Of a stretch of DNA of 64,000 bases, positions 10,912 through 23,190 are shown one piece after another. Position 1 is the first letter of the stretch. Every line of letters starts with the position of its first letter. Origin of the DNA: Paguma larvata (lineage: Eukaryota; Chordata; Mammalia; Carnivora; Viverridae); the NCBI GenBank assembly GCA_030068075.1, contig CM057826.1:74435312-74499311 (forward strand). Direction: 5' to 3'. Both the position numbers and the translations under genes were made by a program. The notes beneath the pieces are model-generated. The model made no database searches and had not been told where the DNA came from. It saw nothing but the letters and a program-made list of their open reading frames with translations.

Positions 10912-12070
10912 AACAACACTCACGTTCTGTCATAATGAACATTTCTGACTCTTCTTCTTGGCTTGCAGTAAAATCATTGCAAAGACTATTTTATCCCTCT
11001 AGTGATAGATATCTACAGCAGCCCGACCACTGTTAAAATTCAATCTGACCTTTCCTGGAACTGTTTGAATGTATGAATAGGAAAATGTAACTGTATACTG
11101 GCAACTATAGACATCCTCAGGCTTTTCACTAAGTTAATGAAAGATTAAGTGTATGGGAGCGTTGATCTCATCCAATTTTCAAACTGAGTTACTGTAGACT
11201 TCCATTAAAAATTTAAAATGTAATGTCAACATTATAAAAGGACACAATCTCTCTTTACACAAACCTTCCTTAGCGGCTTTTGCAAATTAAAATGCTGAAA
11301 ATGAAAACATGGATGCTTAAAATAAGGACCCTTATTAACAAGAGGACAGGGTGAAACATGTTGTTGGCGTTTTCAAATGTAAGTATTTATTTTAAGTGAC
11401 AATATAATCATTTAATATTCTTAATTAAACCTAGGCAATGAGGAAAACCCAAGAAGTATTTCTACTATTAAAATTTTATTTAAAAATAAACATTCCTGAA
11501 CTGATATAACATCTACACTTAGGAGAAAACAATTTTCTTAACATAAGGATTCTTCAGAATAAATGCCAAGATAAGAATTAATTCACCTTTTAGAACCTTG
11601 AAATATTCTTCCAGTGATCATTTAAAGTGGCTTTAAGCCTTGTCAGGTCATACACTCTAGGTTTGTATTTGGATAATCAAATTGGATAATCCAATTTGGA
11701 AAGGGCTTTCCATTTAAAAACAGCAATAATTTTAAATATTCTCTTTCAATGTTTCCTTCAGGGTTTAATGATAGGGACTAGAGCCTGTCACTCTGGGTCA
11801 GTTGAGTTTAATTTAAATTCATTATTATATGAAATATATATCTATACAGGTTAAGGGGTATCTGGTTTACCATTAAATACATATAAAATTATGCAATTAA
11901 TTTTGTACCAAATGAGAATGGTTTGACTTTAAAGGAAATGGAAAATAATTCCACTTAGATCTCTATATACACTTAATGTCTTGAAGTAAAATATAACCTA
12001 GTTTTTCGTTAATTTACTTTAAAATTGTCAAACAAAGATAATTTCAAATAGATGAGTCCAAGACAGTGCA
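10912..12070. other. Unassigned AT-rich sequence
   Basis: No gene or repeat family recognised over about 1.1 kb. A short duplicated phrase GATAATCAAATT / GATAATCCAATT sits near 11,671-11,696. Confidence 0.4.
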
Positions 12071-12076
12071 TTGTTC

Positions 12077-12271
12077 TTTTTTTTTATTTTATTTATTTTT
12101 GATAGATCATTCATGAGCAGGGGAGGAGCAGAGAAAGAGGGAGACAGAGGATCTGAAGCAGGCTCCAAGCTGTCAGCCCAGAGGCTGATGTAGGGCTCAA
12201 ACTTACAAACCTTGAAATCATAACCTGAGCTAAAGTTGTTCTCTAAACCAACTGAGCCACCCAGATGCCCC
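12077..12271 (-). mobile_element. CAN-SINE, minus strand, abutting L1 3' end
   Basis: T-rich tail at 12,077-12,100, then 'CAGGCTCCAAGCTGTCAGC' and the complementary head 'AACTGAGCCACCCAGATGCC'. It ends directly where the antisense L1 3'UTR begins. No clean target duplication is visible. Confidence 0.88.
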
Positions 12272-13515
12272 TATTATTTTCCTTTTGCTGCGATATGATT
12301 AACATATTAGTTTCAAGCATACAAAATAATGATTTAATATTTGTATATATTGTGAAATAATCACCACAATAAGTCTAGTTAATATGCATCACCACACAGT
12401 TCTTGTGATGAGAACTTTCAAAATTTACTCCCACAGCAACTTTTAAATATACGAAACAGTATTAACCATGAATACTGTACATTACATCCACGACATTTAC
12501 TATACAATTAGAAGTTTGTACCTTTAGACCCCTTTCACCCATGCTGCCCACCCCCATCCCTTCTTCCGGCCACCACCCATCTGTTCTCTATATCTATGGG
12601 GTGTTTTTTTTAGATTACACATATAAGTGAGATCTTACAGTGTTTTTTTCCTCTGGCTTGTTTCACTTAGCATAAAGCCATCATGGGCCATCTATAGTAT
12701 CAGAGATTCTTTTTTATGGCTCCATTATATTCATTTATATGTGTGTATAAACATGTATGTCAGTCCATTATAAATATATATCACATTTTTTATTCATTCA
12801 TCCATTGATGGACACTTAAGGTTGCTTCTGTGTCTTGGCTTTTGTAAATAATGCTGCAATAACTATGGCAGAGCATATACCTTTCTGAGTTAGTGCTTTC
12901 ATTTCCTTCAGATAAATACACAGAAGTGGAATTTCTGGATCATACGGTAGTTCTATTTCAATTTTTAAAGGTAACTTCATATTTTATTCCATAGTGACTG
13001 CACCAATTTACATTCCCCTCGACAGTGCATAAGGGTTTCCTTTTCACCATCTCCTCTTCAGCATCAGTTATTTCTCATCTTTTTGACAATAGCCATCCTA
13101 ACAGGTGTGAGATGATATCTCATTGTGGTTTTGACTTGTCTTTTGCTGATAGTGATGTTGAGTGTCTTTTCATCTGTTACCTATTTGTATGCCCTTTTTG
13201 GAAAAAATGTCTATTCAGTCACTCTGCCCATTTTTTAATGTTTATTTTTCCCTTTTGATGTATAAGTTTTTGATGTATTTTGGATATTAACACCTTTGAG
13301 ATACAATTTGCAGATACTTTCTCCCACTTCATAGGTCATTTTCATTTTGTTGATGCTTTCCTTCACTAAGCAGAAGATTTCAGTTTGATGCAGTGCCACG
13401 TGTTTAATTTTGCTTTTGTTGCCTTTGCTTTTGATTTCACAAATGAAAAATCATCACTAACACTGATATCAACGTCCTTAGAGCCTATGTTTTCTTTTAG
13501 AAGTTCTATAGTTTC

Positions 13516-13731
13516 GGGGCACCTGGGTGGCTCAGTCGGGTTGGACATTGGCTCTTGGTTTCAGCTCAGGGCGTGATCTCACAGTTTCGTGAGTTCAAGC
13601 CCTTGTTGGGTTCTGTGCTGGCAGCACAGAGCCTGCTTGGGATTCTGTCTCCCTCACTGCTCCTCCCTCACTCACATTGTCTCTGTATCTCTCAAATAAA
13701 TAAGCTTAAAAAATTAAAAAAAAAAAAAAAC
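13516..13731 (+). mobile_element. CAN-SINE nested in LINE-1
   Basis: Head 'GGGGCACCTGGGTGGCTCAG' to a poly-A tail. The target duplication is AAGTTCTATAGTTTC (13,501-13,515) and AAGTTTTATAGTTTC (13,732-13,746), one mismatch. It interrupts the antisense ORF2 C-terminal domain. Confidence 0.95.
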
Positions 13732-14331
13732 AAGTTTTATAGTTTCAGGTTTTATGTTCAAGTCTTCAAACCACTTTGAGTTAGATTTTTGTATATGGTA
13801 TAAAATAGTGGTGTAGTTTTCCCAGCACCACTTACTGAAGAGACTATCTTTTCCCCGTTGTATATTCTTGACTCCTTTGTAGTTAATTGATTATATATGC
13901 ATAGGTTTATTTCTGGGCTGTCCTTTCTTCTCCATTGTTCTACATGTCCCTTTTTAATGCCAGTACTATACTGTTTTGGTTACTATCGCTTTGGAATGTA
14001 GTTTGAAACCAGGTATAATTTCTTCAATTATGTGTTCAGCTTTATTCTTTGTTTTTTGGAGTTTTTTTTGTTTTGGTTTGGTTTTGAGTTTTTTTGTTGT
14101 TGTTGTTTTGGTCAAGATTTACTTGACTCTTCAGGGTCTTTTGTGGTTCCATACAAGTGTTAGACTTGTTCTATTTCTGTGAAAAGTGCCACTGGGATTT
14201 TGATAGAGATTGAATTGAATCTGTAGATCACTTTGAGTAATATGGTAATATTAATGGGATATAATATGTGGGTGATATTAATTTTTGTAGTCTATAATCA
14301 TGGGATATCTTTTTATTTGTCTTTTTTCAAT

Positions 14332-14580
14332 TTATTTCATCAATGTCTTAGAATTTTCAATGTACAAGTCTTTCATCTCCTTAGTTAAATTTATATCTAT
14401 ATACTTAATTCTTTTTGATGCAACTGCAAATTGGACTGTTTCCTTAATTTCTCTTTCTGATAGGGTATAGAAATGCAACACATTTTTGTATATTGATTTT
14501 GTGTCCTGTAAGTTTACTGAATTTATTAGTTCTAACAATTTTTGGTGAAATCTTTTAAGGTTTACTGTATATAATATCAT
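14332..14580 (-). pseudogene. LINE-1 ORF2 fragment (after RT catalytic site)
   Basis: This 82-codon open stretch begins MILYTVN and includes REIKETVQFAVASKRIKYI and LTKEMKDLY. These correspond to the L1 ORF2 segment that follows the reverse-transcriptase catalytic aspartates and precedes the C-terminal domain. Neighbouring sequence has stops on both sides, so it is a fossil. Confidence 0.85.
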
Positions 14581-15000
14581 GCCATCTACAAATAATGACT
14601 CTTTTACTTTTCCTTTATATTGAATGATTTTTATTTCTTTTTCTTGATTAATTGCTCTAAGACTTCCAATACTATGTCAAATAAGAGTGGTGAGAATAAA
14701 TATCCTTGTTTTGTTTCTTATCTTAGAGAAAAACATTTCAAGTTTTCATTATTTAGTGTTATTTTAGCTGTGGGCTTATCATACATGGTTTCTATAATAT
14801 GTTGAAGTTCCCTTTTTATATACGTTGTTCAGTTTTTGTCATAAATAGAGGTTAAATTTCTTCACCTGCTTTTTCCGCACCTACTGAGATGATCATATGG
14901 TTTTTATTCTTCATTTTTTAAATGTGGTATATTACATTGATGTGTATTATTATTTATGTTACATTAATCAAGTGCATTTTGATTGGATTATCTAAACTTG

Positions 15001-16560
15001 AATAATGATATCTAGGAATTATTATGTCCAATATAAGGTGCATACTCATGTCACCATTTCTTCCACCAAACTTATCAATGGCTATGATTGCAAAATGGAT
15101 ACCTCCTCTGACTGAAATAAATTTTAATACATTTGCTCATAAAGTTTGCCAATATTTTTGATATTACTGTTTAGTTGCTTTGCCATTTAATAGTTTTCTT
15201 GATTTGTTGGGTGCATATTATTTGTCTTGACAGCTCCTTAATCTCTTTCAACCTGTTTCTCGATGTTTTAGATTAATACTTACAATGTCAACTTGACCTA
15301 TTCATATAAATATCCTAAAGAACCCATTGCAAAATCTTATTCTAAATTGATACAATAGAGTTTGGGTTTTAAAAAGAGAATTCTGATTATAGTTTGCAGG
15401 GAAAATTTCAGAACAAAATGTATAAGAAGTAAGAAGAACTTACTAATCTCTCCCAGGATGTGAATAAATTTTGAAGCCATTTTTTTTGGAACATAGTAAA
15501 AAAACAAAAAACCAAAACCAAAAACCAAAAAACAGCTTTGAGGCAAAAAGTAGAAAGTTCCACTTTTGATATGCAGATTTTGAAGAGTTAGAATGTTTCT
15601 AAGTGTGGTTGACTTTGCTTCTGCCTCATTAACTGTAAATTCTATAACAATAGTGGTTTTTATTAGAATAGTTAATTTAGTCTTCTTGGGGCACATTATT
15701 CTAGTTAACACCATCTTGCTTTATCAAGAAAGTGGCTTAAGTAAATATTAAGTGAAAGATATGCTTGGGTAAGAGGAAATGCTTTAATATGTCCTTTCCC
15801 ATTTGAGTCCTGCGGTACATCTTAGTAGAAGTATAGACATGTACAGTCATGGAAAATATCTCTGAATCGTTTGTCAATTTTTGAGAAAACTTAATATTAG
15901 CAAGTGAGAATTTCAAGGAATAAGTATTTAGGAAAGACTTAGAAAAATTAGAAACCCAGTATACTACACCAGGGCTTCAGGATATAAGAGAGAGAGTCAG
16001 AGATTATATATTAGTTACTATACCTGAACTTTATATTTTGTTATTTTTGCTATCAGTTCTTTTGTGACCCATATCAATTTGCATAAAAACATTATAGTAT
16101 TATGGAAACATTAATTTATTAGAGATCTTGCCAGTATTATAACAACTCCATATATCCCAGCAATACTGAAACACATTTGTCATCTATATTTCTCTTCCAG
16201 AGATTAAACATAAATATATCCACACTTACATAAGAACTTGTCAGGAAACAGAATCTGTTGTTGGTGGAGTTCTATCTCTAGTTATATTTTTTAGATTTTA
16301 ATATTTACCAAAAGATATTTTGCCATTTTGAGATGAGTGCCTTCCATTGAATAGGATATAGTGGCATATGAGAGCTCCGTATGGTCACATACAATGGAAA
16401 TTTAAGAGTTAATCCTCTTGTTAAAAATATAGTTTTCTAAAACTCAGATGGAAGACAAAGGGGGGTGCAGTTAATGGGCAGAAACATCACTATTAACATA
16501 ATACATGAAACAAGGATTAAACTAAACAAACTCATGGAAGCAAAAATATTACCTACTAAA
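15001..16560. other. Unassigned AT-rich sequence, 1.5 kb
   Basis: No repeat family recognised. It contains a 125-codon minus-strand open frame (15,337-15,714) with no family motif and a hydrophobic, Phe/Leu-rich composition typical of AT-rich non-coding DNA. Confidence 0.4.
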
Positions 16561-16561
16561 A

Positions 16562-16681
16562 AAAGTATTTATTGAATGCCCACTCTTTGCAAAACTCTTT
16601 GACAGACATTTGGGGTACAATGGTAAACAAGATTGTTCTCTTGCTATCATGGAACAAGCTGTTTTAATACCTTCGCTGAGA
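16562..16681 (-). mobile_element. L2 LINE remnant
   Basis: The plus strand shows 'TATTTATTGAATGCCCACTC', 'GGGGTACAATGGTAAACAAG' and 'ATCATGGAACAAGCTG', the antisense order of the L2 3'UTR. Confidence 0.6.
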
Positions 16682-18377
16682 GAAGAAAGTGAAGCAGTTT
16701 TTCCAGTCCTCACCTAATTCTCTGTCATCTTTCACCTAAAGAGACCTCTGACACCAGTGGGGAATAACTTACTGTGTAAACTAGAAAAACAGAAACGCAA
16801 TGTCAAAGTCCATAAAAATCTGGAGTAAATGAGACAGAGAAACAGAGATACACGGGTAAGGTACTGGGTTTTTTTTGTTTGTTTGTTTGTTTTTGTTTTT
16901 TTTGTTTTTTTTGTGTTTATTTTGCAGTACTCTCTAGGAGTCTACAAAGACTTGTTTAGACTTAAAGAGGTTACAAGATATACTTCCTCAACCACTCAAA
17001 ACTATGAAAGTATAATTCTCAAAAGTAAAATTTTACCCTAGAGTTAATATAAAATGAACATACGTCATATATTTTATATAACCCATTATTAATGAAGGCT
17101 TTGGCAAAACACCGTATACAACTCAATGACAAAATGATATTGATTCTTCAGGCAGTAGTTGTGAGAAATGATTCCCAGATGAGCTTATCTCCCTTCCCAC
17201 AACCCCAGTGAGGAGGATACATTATTTTGATACAGTTATCCCTTTTTATTCTGTCACACTTCTATATTTGAAAAAGTGTAGTTTTCAAAAAGATAAGATC
17301 ATAACTTTAATGCAAACATAAAACAAGCCAATGTATGATCTTATTTAGCCCATTAATTAATGAGGGGGAAATTATTATAATTGGTTCAACAGGTATCAGA
17401 GAAGCGAAATTATTTATAGTCAATTAAACAAAGAAATATTAGTAAAGCATTGCTGGGTTAGATATAAAACTGGTTCATGCTCAACAGGCCATAAATCTTC
17501 AGAGCAATCTGTTCCACCAGACAGAACTTCTTTGTATCAGTACAGTAGGAAATATACAAGAAGAAATTTTACTTAGTCTGAAACTATGAATCAATCATAA
17601 AAAGTAAGATCAAGTAAGTATATTACTTTAGACTATTATTATGTATTTTATGGTCATCATTTTATACCAAAAGGACTTACCCCCAAAATGTTTGCCTTAT
17701 TTTGCCGCATTTTAGATAATGATTTTTTTTTCTGATAATCATTGTCACATGGATATTTCATACTGCCAGGTCTCTGACACTGTGAAAAATCCAACTATTT
17801 GAATGATTTCATAACCTCCTTTCTCTTGGGTTGAGGCATGAGGAAAACACCTCTCTCTCTCTCCCTCTCTTTCCCTCTTCCTCTCTATCCTGGTCTTGAG
17901 AAAAAAATATATTCTGCTGACAGTACATTCTGATGAAATCTTCCCTTGCAAAGTTCAATCCTATCATTTTATACTCTGGACATAGATGATCACTAACGTG
18001 GCAGAACTGATCTGTAAAAAGTGTAAAGGGTCATTTACCTTTATTTTGGGTGAGGGGATATTTGTAATCTTTTGTAAATTCTACGACTTTGGAGTTCATA
18101 CAAAACAGTAATAGGGACAGTTCATATTAACATTCTGTTTTAGCTTTACAAATTTCATTTTATAATATTCGTCACTAATATTTTGAAAACTGCCTATAAC
18201 TATTCTTGTTGTACAATTAGTTCCATTTGGAAAGCTACCTATCTCCTGTTATCTCTATATTCTGAGCGCACTGGGCCCTTGCATGTAATTTGATCTAAAT
18301 AAAAGTTTTAATGTATACATTAAATATAAAACTTACTTCCTGACTCAGATCTAAACTGAAAAGGTAATCCCTGTAGC
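16682..18377. other. Unassigned AT-rich sequence with T/G and CT runs
   Basis: No gene recognised. A T-rich tract with TTTG units lies at 16,867-16,920 and a CT-rich tract at 17,850-17,888. The rest is unremarkable. Confidence 0.4.
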
Positions 18378-18396
18378 TGTGTTTCTCAAATGACCA

Positions 18397-18437
<41 letters not shown>

Positions 18438-18596
18438 CATCAGTCTCATCTGAAGCACTCAATAGAAATATAAATGATTGGGTCTCTACCCAGTTTTATC
18501 AATCATTATATTGAAAGACTCTATTGGGAATCTGTACTTATCATACTCTCCATAGATCATTACAGTGCCTAGCCAGGTTTCGAAGGAATGATTTGT
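18378..18596. mobile_element. hAT-Charlie-like DNA transposon remnant with internal (TG)n
   Basis: The left edge 'GTGTTTCTCAAATGACCATC' resembles the CAGTGNTTCTCAA terminus of Charlie/MER5-type elements. The body has 'CATCTGAAGCACTCAATAGA', 'GGTCTCTACCCAG' and 'GGAATCTGTACTTATCA' in the expected order, and 'GCCAGGTTTCGAAGG' lies where the other terminus should be. Diverged; subfamily not resolved. Confidence 0.5.
18399..18436. repeat. (TG)19 microsatellite
   Basis: Nineteen uninterrupted TG units inside the DNA transposon remnant. The purity and length suggest it is polymorphic. Confidence 0.97.
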
Positions 18597-19355
18597 TGGT
18601 TTAATGTTCATGGTTTTGATACTTCCTGCATATCCAAATGGAGCATCACATCTTGAAGCAGTAACTGATTAGTTTACTACTTAGCCATTTCATGTAAATG
18701 TTCATTTGGCTCTTCCCCTTCCCCCTACTTGTACAAAATAGAAAAACTAGCACAAAATTCAAAATGTCGAAGTCAGCTATAAATGATACTACTCAAATAA
18801 ACATAGAGTCATTTTATGTCAACATTTTAGTGTTGTTTTTAATATTTTAAAAATAATGGAGTGTTCCACATTTACTATGGACACAGTTAAATGCATTGGA
18901 AATATCCCTTGTTTATATTCAGGCCATTACTAACAATAGGTAAAATGATAGCCATGTAAAATATTGCATTTGGAAATCTACCTCCAAAATATATCAAAAG
19001 CTTTTTGAGTAATAAGGCACAGATAAGAGAGTGGTGCTCCTTAGATATGGGATAATACTCCGGGTGGTAGAGCGGCACTGCCAGTTATCTGTTGTGGCCT
19101 CCGGGCCTTGAGAGCGGGATGTGGTTCTTGGCCTCATATTTTCATATATTTTTAATGGCAGCTGTTCACAGGCTGGCACTCTGGCTTGAAATTATTTTGT
19201 TTATTCCATATGGCTACAAATCTGGTTATCTGACACAACTGGGACATAACCGGGAAAAATCTGGAGTCAGAGAGAAGTAACACAGTGACAATTCCTAAAG
19301 CTATGGCCACCAGCGTGACCCCTGAGATCTTAACATATCTACTTTTTCAGGCTTT
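18597..19355. other. Unassigned sequence
   Basis: No gene or repeat family recognised. 19,050-19,150 is locally more GC-rich than its surroundings. Confidence 0.4.
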
Positions 19356-19770
19356 TCTCTTACCCTTTTCTTCCCTGGACATCATGTCTAGGTATGCATG
19401 CATCTTTACCCTTCTGAAAGTGCTATTCCTTTTGCCTTTGTGGTATTTTGTATATTGGTCCATCTGGGGGAACCAACTTCCTCCACTTTCATGCGATTAA
19501 TTCCCATTCAACTTTAGGGTTCAGTTTAGAGGACAACTCACTCCACGTGGCTTCAGTCATTATTTCCTTTCTTCATACAGAGTATAATTTCATGTACTAC
19601 CATAAAAACCTAATCTGTCATACAGTTCATGACATCATACTGAAATTGTTTATTCGTCTGTCATCTTTATTAGGGAAAATAGTCCTTGGACATTGTATCT
19701 CTTTCATTATGATCACCTAATTAAAAGCTTGTAACTTAGTAGGCATTCAAATAAAGATTGATGATGTAGT
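19356..19770 (+). mobile_element. L2 LINE 3' region (ancient)
   Basis: Sense L2 3'UTR motifs appear in order: 'CATTCAACTTTAGGGTTCAG', 'TTTCTTCATACAGAGTATAA', 'CTTGGACATTGTATCTCTTT' and a final 'GTAGGCATTCAAATAAAGAT' that matches the usual 'GTAGGTGCTCAATAAAT' end. Diverged. Confidence 0.6.
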
Positions 19771-20703
19771 TAAGCTTATTCTGCATGGCTGTATCCAAGC
19801 CTGTTGATAATATTATATTTTCCTTTATAATATTCTAAAATTTTATCAAATAATCATTAAAGTATGGATACATTTATTCTGTATAAAATATGTAAATATT
19901 GATAAGAAACCCATAAGTATTGGTTTTTGTTTGTTAGTTGACCGACAATTACATTTTTTTAATAACATTTCTCAGAACCAGAGATCATCTGAACAAACAC
20001 GTATCTGAACATGTATTGGTTTACAGGATTTACCAAATATTTATTCTTTTTCAAGTTCTTTGAATTATGAAATTTGAATTAACCATCAGTCATGTCACAA
20101 ACAGCATTCTTAAAATATCCTACTGCTTTAGAATTAGGAAGTATAATACTATAGAATTTTGAATGTATACCAGCAAAGATTTAATCTTAATTTGATCATC
20201 AATGATTTTATGACTTGAAATGAATATATTTTGCCATATTCTGCATTCCCCATTATAAAACATTAAGTGTTCAAATAAAACATGGAGTGTTAAATTTATA
20301 TTTTTACAATATGTTGATGATAAATCATGGTTTGATTGCTATGTTTAATGACAATGTCTGATTACTGATTTGGTATATTTTTCAATGTTTTCTTTTTTGG
20401 TTCTTTAATTAGAATATTGTTCTGAGAGCATATATATCATGGAAAAGCTGTGATTATAATGTCCAAAGTGGGATTCTTTTCTATACCATTTTGACTAGTG
20501 GAAATTAATGGTGTATGATGAACTTTAACTCAGCTTCACCCAGATAATACAAAATAGATATTTTATTCTAAATTGGAAATGACAAATGTGAAGCTATAAT
20601 TCACTATAGCTCTCATAAAACAGATTTTATGTAGGTCATTACATTCACAATAAAATAATTTTTCAAATAATATAAAGGGAAACTAAGTTGTATTCTGTTT
20701 TTC
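19771..20703. other. Unassigned AT-rich sequence
   Basis: No gene or repeat family recognised before the T-rich tract that marks the 3' end of the next L1. Confidence 0.4.
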
Positions 20704-21198
20704 TTTATCTTCTTTTTTTAATATAAGTATAAACATACAATGTTATATTAGTTTCAGGTATACAATGTATTGATTTGACAATTCTATATATTATCTGCTG
20801 TTCATCATAAGTGAAGCCACCATTTGTCACCAAATAATGTTATTAAATATTATTAACTGTATTCTCTATGCTGTACTTACCATCTCTGTGACTTATTTTA
20901 TAATTGAAAGTACATTTTAATCTCTTTTATCCATTTCACTCATTCCCCCTCCCATCTCTCCTCTGGCAAACCTTCTAGTTTGTTCTCATTATATAAGAAT
21001 CTGTTTCTGACTTTTGTTTCCTTGGTTGTTTTTGTCTGTTTGTTTTTTTTTATTCCATATATAAGTAAAGCCATAGGGTATTTGTCTTTATTTGTCTGAC
21101 TTGTTTCACTTAGCCTAGTATAAAATAGCTCCATCTATGTGGTTAACAATGGGATGAGCTCATTCTATTTAATGCCTTAGTAATATTCCATTCTTTCT

Positions 21199-21225
21199 GT
21201 GTATATATGTATATATGTATATACT
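21199..21225. repeat. (TATATG)n short tract
   Basis: Alternating TATATGTATATATGTATATA inside antisense L1 ORF2. Confidence 0.75.
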
Positions 21226-21700
21226 CCTTCTTTATCCAAAAATCTATCGGTGGACACTGGGTTTGATTCCATTTCTTGGCTATTGTAAATAATGCTGCAA
21301 TAAACAATAGGTGTGCATGTATCTCAATAAACATAGGGATGCAAATTATATTTTTGTTTTCCTTGGGTAAATATCCAGTAATGAAATTACTGGATCACAT
21401 GGTATTTCTATTTTTAATTTTTGAGAAGCCTCCATATTGTTTTCCAGAGTGAATGCACCAATTTCCATTCCCACCAACAGTGCACGAGGGTCCCCTTTTC
21501 TCTACATCTTCTCCAAAGTTATTATTTCTTATATATTTTTGATACTAGCTATTCAGAGTGGTGTGAGATAATATCTCTTGTGGTTTTGATTTGCATTTCC
21601 CTGATGATTAGTGGTGGTGAGCATATTTTCATGTATCTTTCGGCCATCTGTATGTCTTCTTTGGAAAAATATCTATTCAGTTCCTCTGCCCATATTTTTA

Positions 21701-21873
21701 AAGTTTATTTATTTATTTTTAAAGAGACAGAGGGGCAGAGAGAGAGGGAAAGTGAGAATTCCAAGTTGGCTCTCTGCTGCCAGCAAAGAGCCTGATGCAG
21801 GGCTTGCCTCACAAAACTACGAGATCATGATCTGAACTGAAACCAAGAGCTGGACACTTAACCGACTGAGTTA
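21701..21873 (-). mobile_element. CAN-SINE nested in LINE-1, head-truncated
   Basis: The tail side is AAGTTTATTTATTTATTTTT and the body 'GAGATCATGATCTGAACTGA'. It stops within the head at 'CGACTGAGTTACCC'. The L1 phrase CCCATTTTTAA is seen before (as CCCATATTTTTAA, 21,689-21,701) and after, giving the target duplication. Confidence 0.88.
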
Positions 21874-22887
21874 CCCATTTTTAATTGGATTGTTTGGTTT
21901 TTTGGTGTTGAGCTGTATAATTTTTTAATATATTTTAGATGTTAACCCCTTATCGGATATCTCATTTGCAAATATCTTCTCTCATTCAGTGGGTTGCCCT
22001 TTGTTCTGTTGGTGATTTTCTGTTTTATTTTGCAAAAATTTTTGGTGTAGTTCTAATAGTTTATTTTTGCTTCTGTTTCCCTTGCCTGAGGAGACATATC
22101 CATAAACATGTTGCTAAAGGCAACATTCAAAAGATAACTATCCTTTCTTTAAGGGGTTCTATGGCTTCAAGTCTCACATATAGGTCACATTAATCCATTT
22201 TGAGTTTATTTTTGTATATGGTGTAAGAAAGTTGTCCAGTTTCCCCAACTGTCTCTTGCCCCATTGTATATTCTTGCCTCTTTTGTCATGCATTAATTGA
22301 CCATATAAGTGTAGGTATATTTTTCTCTTTCCTGTTCTGTTGATCAATGTGTCTATTTTTATGCCAGTACCATAATGATTTTATTACTCTAGATTTGTAA
22401 TATATCATAAAATCTGGAATTGTGATAATTCCAGCTTTGTTCTTTCTCAGAATTGCTTTGCTATTTGAGGTCTTCTGTGGTTCCATACAAATTTTAGTAT
22501 TTCTTCTAGGACTTTAAAGAAAATGTAATGAGTATTTTGATAGAGATTGCATTGAATTTGTAGATTGCTTTTGGTAGTATGGACATTTTAATATTAATTC
22601 CTCCAATCCGTGAGCATGATACATGTTTTCATTTATTTCTGTTGTCTTCAATTTCTTCATCAGTGTTTTATAATTTTCAGAGTATGGGTATTTCACCTCT
22701 TTAGATAAATTTATTTCTAGGTATTTTATTTTTGATTCAATTATAAATGAGATTGTTTTCTTAATTTCCCTTTCTACTACATCATTATTAGTGCATAGAA
22801 ATGCAACAGATTTCTCTGTATAAAGTTTGAATCCTGAAAATTTACTGAGTTTATTTATCTGATAGTTTTTCTTTAGGGAGGCAGGGT

Positions 22888-23099
22888 TTAGCTTTTTCTA
22901 TATACTATATATAGGGTGTCATCTGCAGACAGTGACATTTTTACTTCTTTCTGACCAGTTTGGATGCCTTTCATTTCTTGTCTGATTGCTGTAGCTAGGA
23001 CTTCCACTACTATGTTGAATAAAAGTGGCAAGAGTTGACAACCTTGTTTTGTTCTTAATTTTAGAGGAAATTCTTTTTCACCATTGAGTATGTTGTTAG

Positions 23100-23143
<44 letters not shown>

Positions 23144-23190
23144 CCATATATGGCATTTAGTATATTGAGGTATGTTTGCTCTAAACCCAC
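22888..23190 (-). pseudogene. LINE-1 ORF2 reverse-transcriptase catalytic segment
   Basis: The minus-strand frame carries RT landmarks: [19 protein letters not shown] (consensus-like 'NGE...R.GTRQGCPLSP'), [16 protein letters not shown] and a catalytic motif LSADD, where L1 normally has FADD. The two Asp codons are at 22,918-22,923. A (TG)20 tract at 23,101-23,140 is translated as Thr-His repeats and has replaced part of the coding sequence. The frame is closed on both sides. Confidence 0.88.
23101..23140. repeat. (TG)20 microsatellite inside L1 ORF2
   Basis: Twenty pure TG units. They arose at the antisense 'AGCTGTGGGT' position of ORF2. Confidence 0.97.

Larger units (their letters stand above)
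12272..15000 (-). mobile_element. LINE-1, 5'-truncated, minus strand
   Basis: From low to high coordinates this reads 3'UTR (12,272-12,650), the ORF2 C-terminal domain (to about 14,300) and part of the reverse transcriptase (to about 15,000). Antisense landmarks include 'AATAATGCTGCAATAAC', the 'CACCAATTTACATTCCCC' block and 'TCACCATCTCCTCTTCAGC'. Minus-strand peptide 14,332-14,580 reads like the ORF2 region after the catalytic site. A SINE is nested at 13,516-13,731. It ends inside ORF2, a normal 5' truncation. Confidence 0.88.

Noticed and set aside
13025..13258. 77-codon plus-strand open frame
   Set aside because: Antisense of the L1 ORF2 C-terminal domain. The same pattern recurs at 21,421-21,795 and 35,633-35,923, over other L1 copies.
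15337..15714. 125-codon minus-strand open frame
   Set aside because: Hydrophobic Phe/Leu/Lys composition typical of AT-rich DNA, no recognisable motif and no neighbouring exon signals. A chance frame is the simpler reading.
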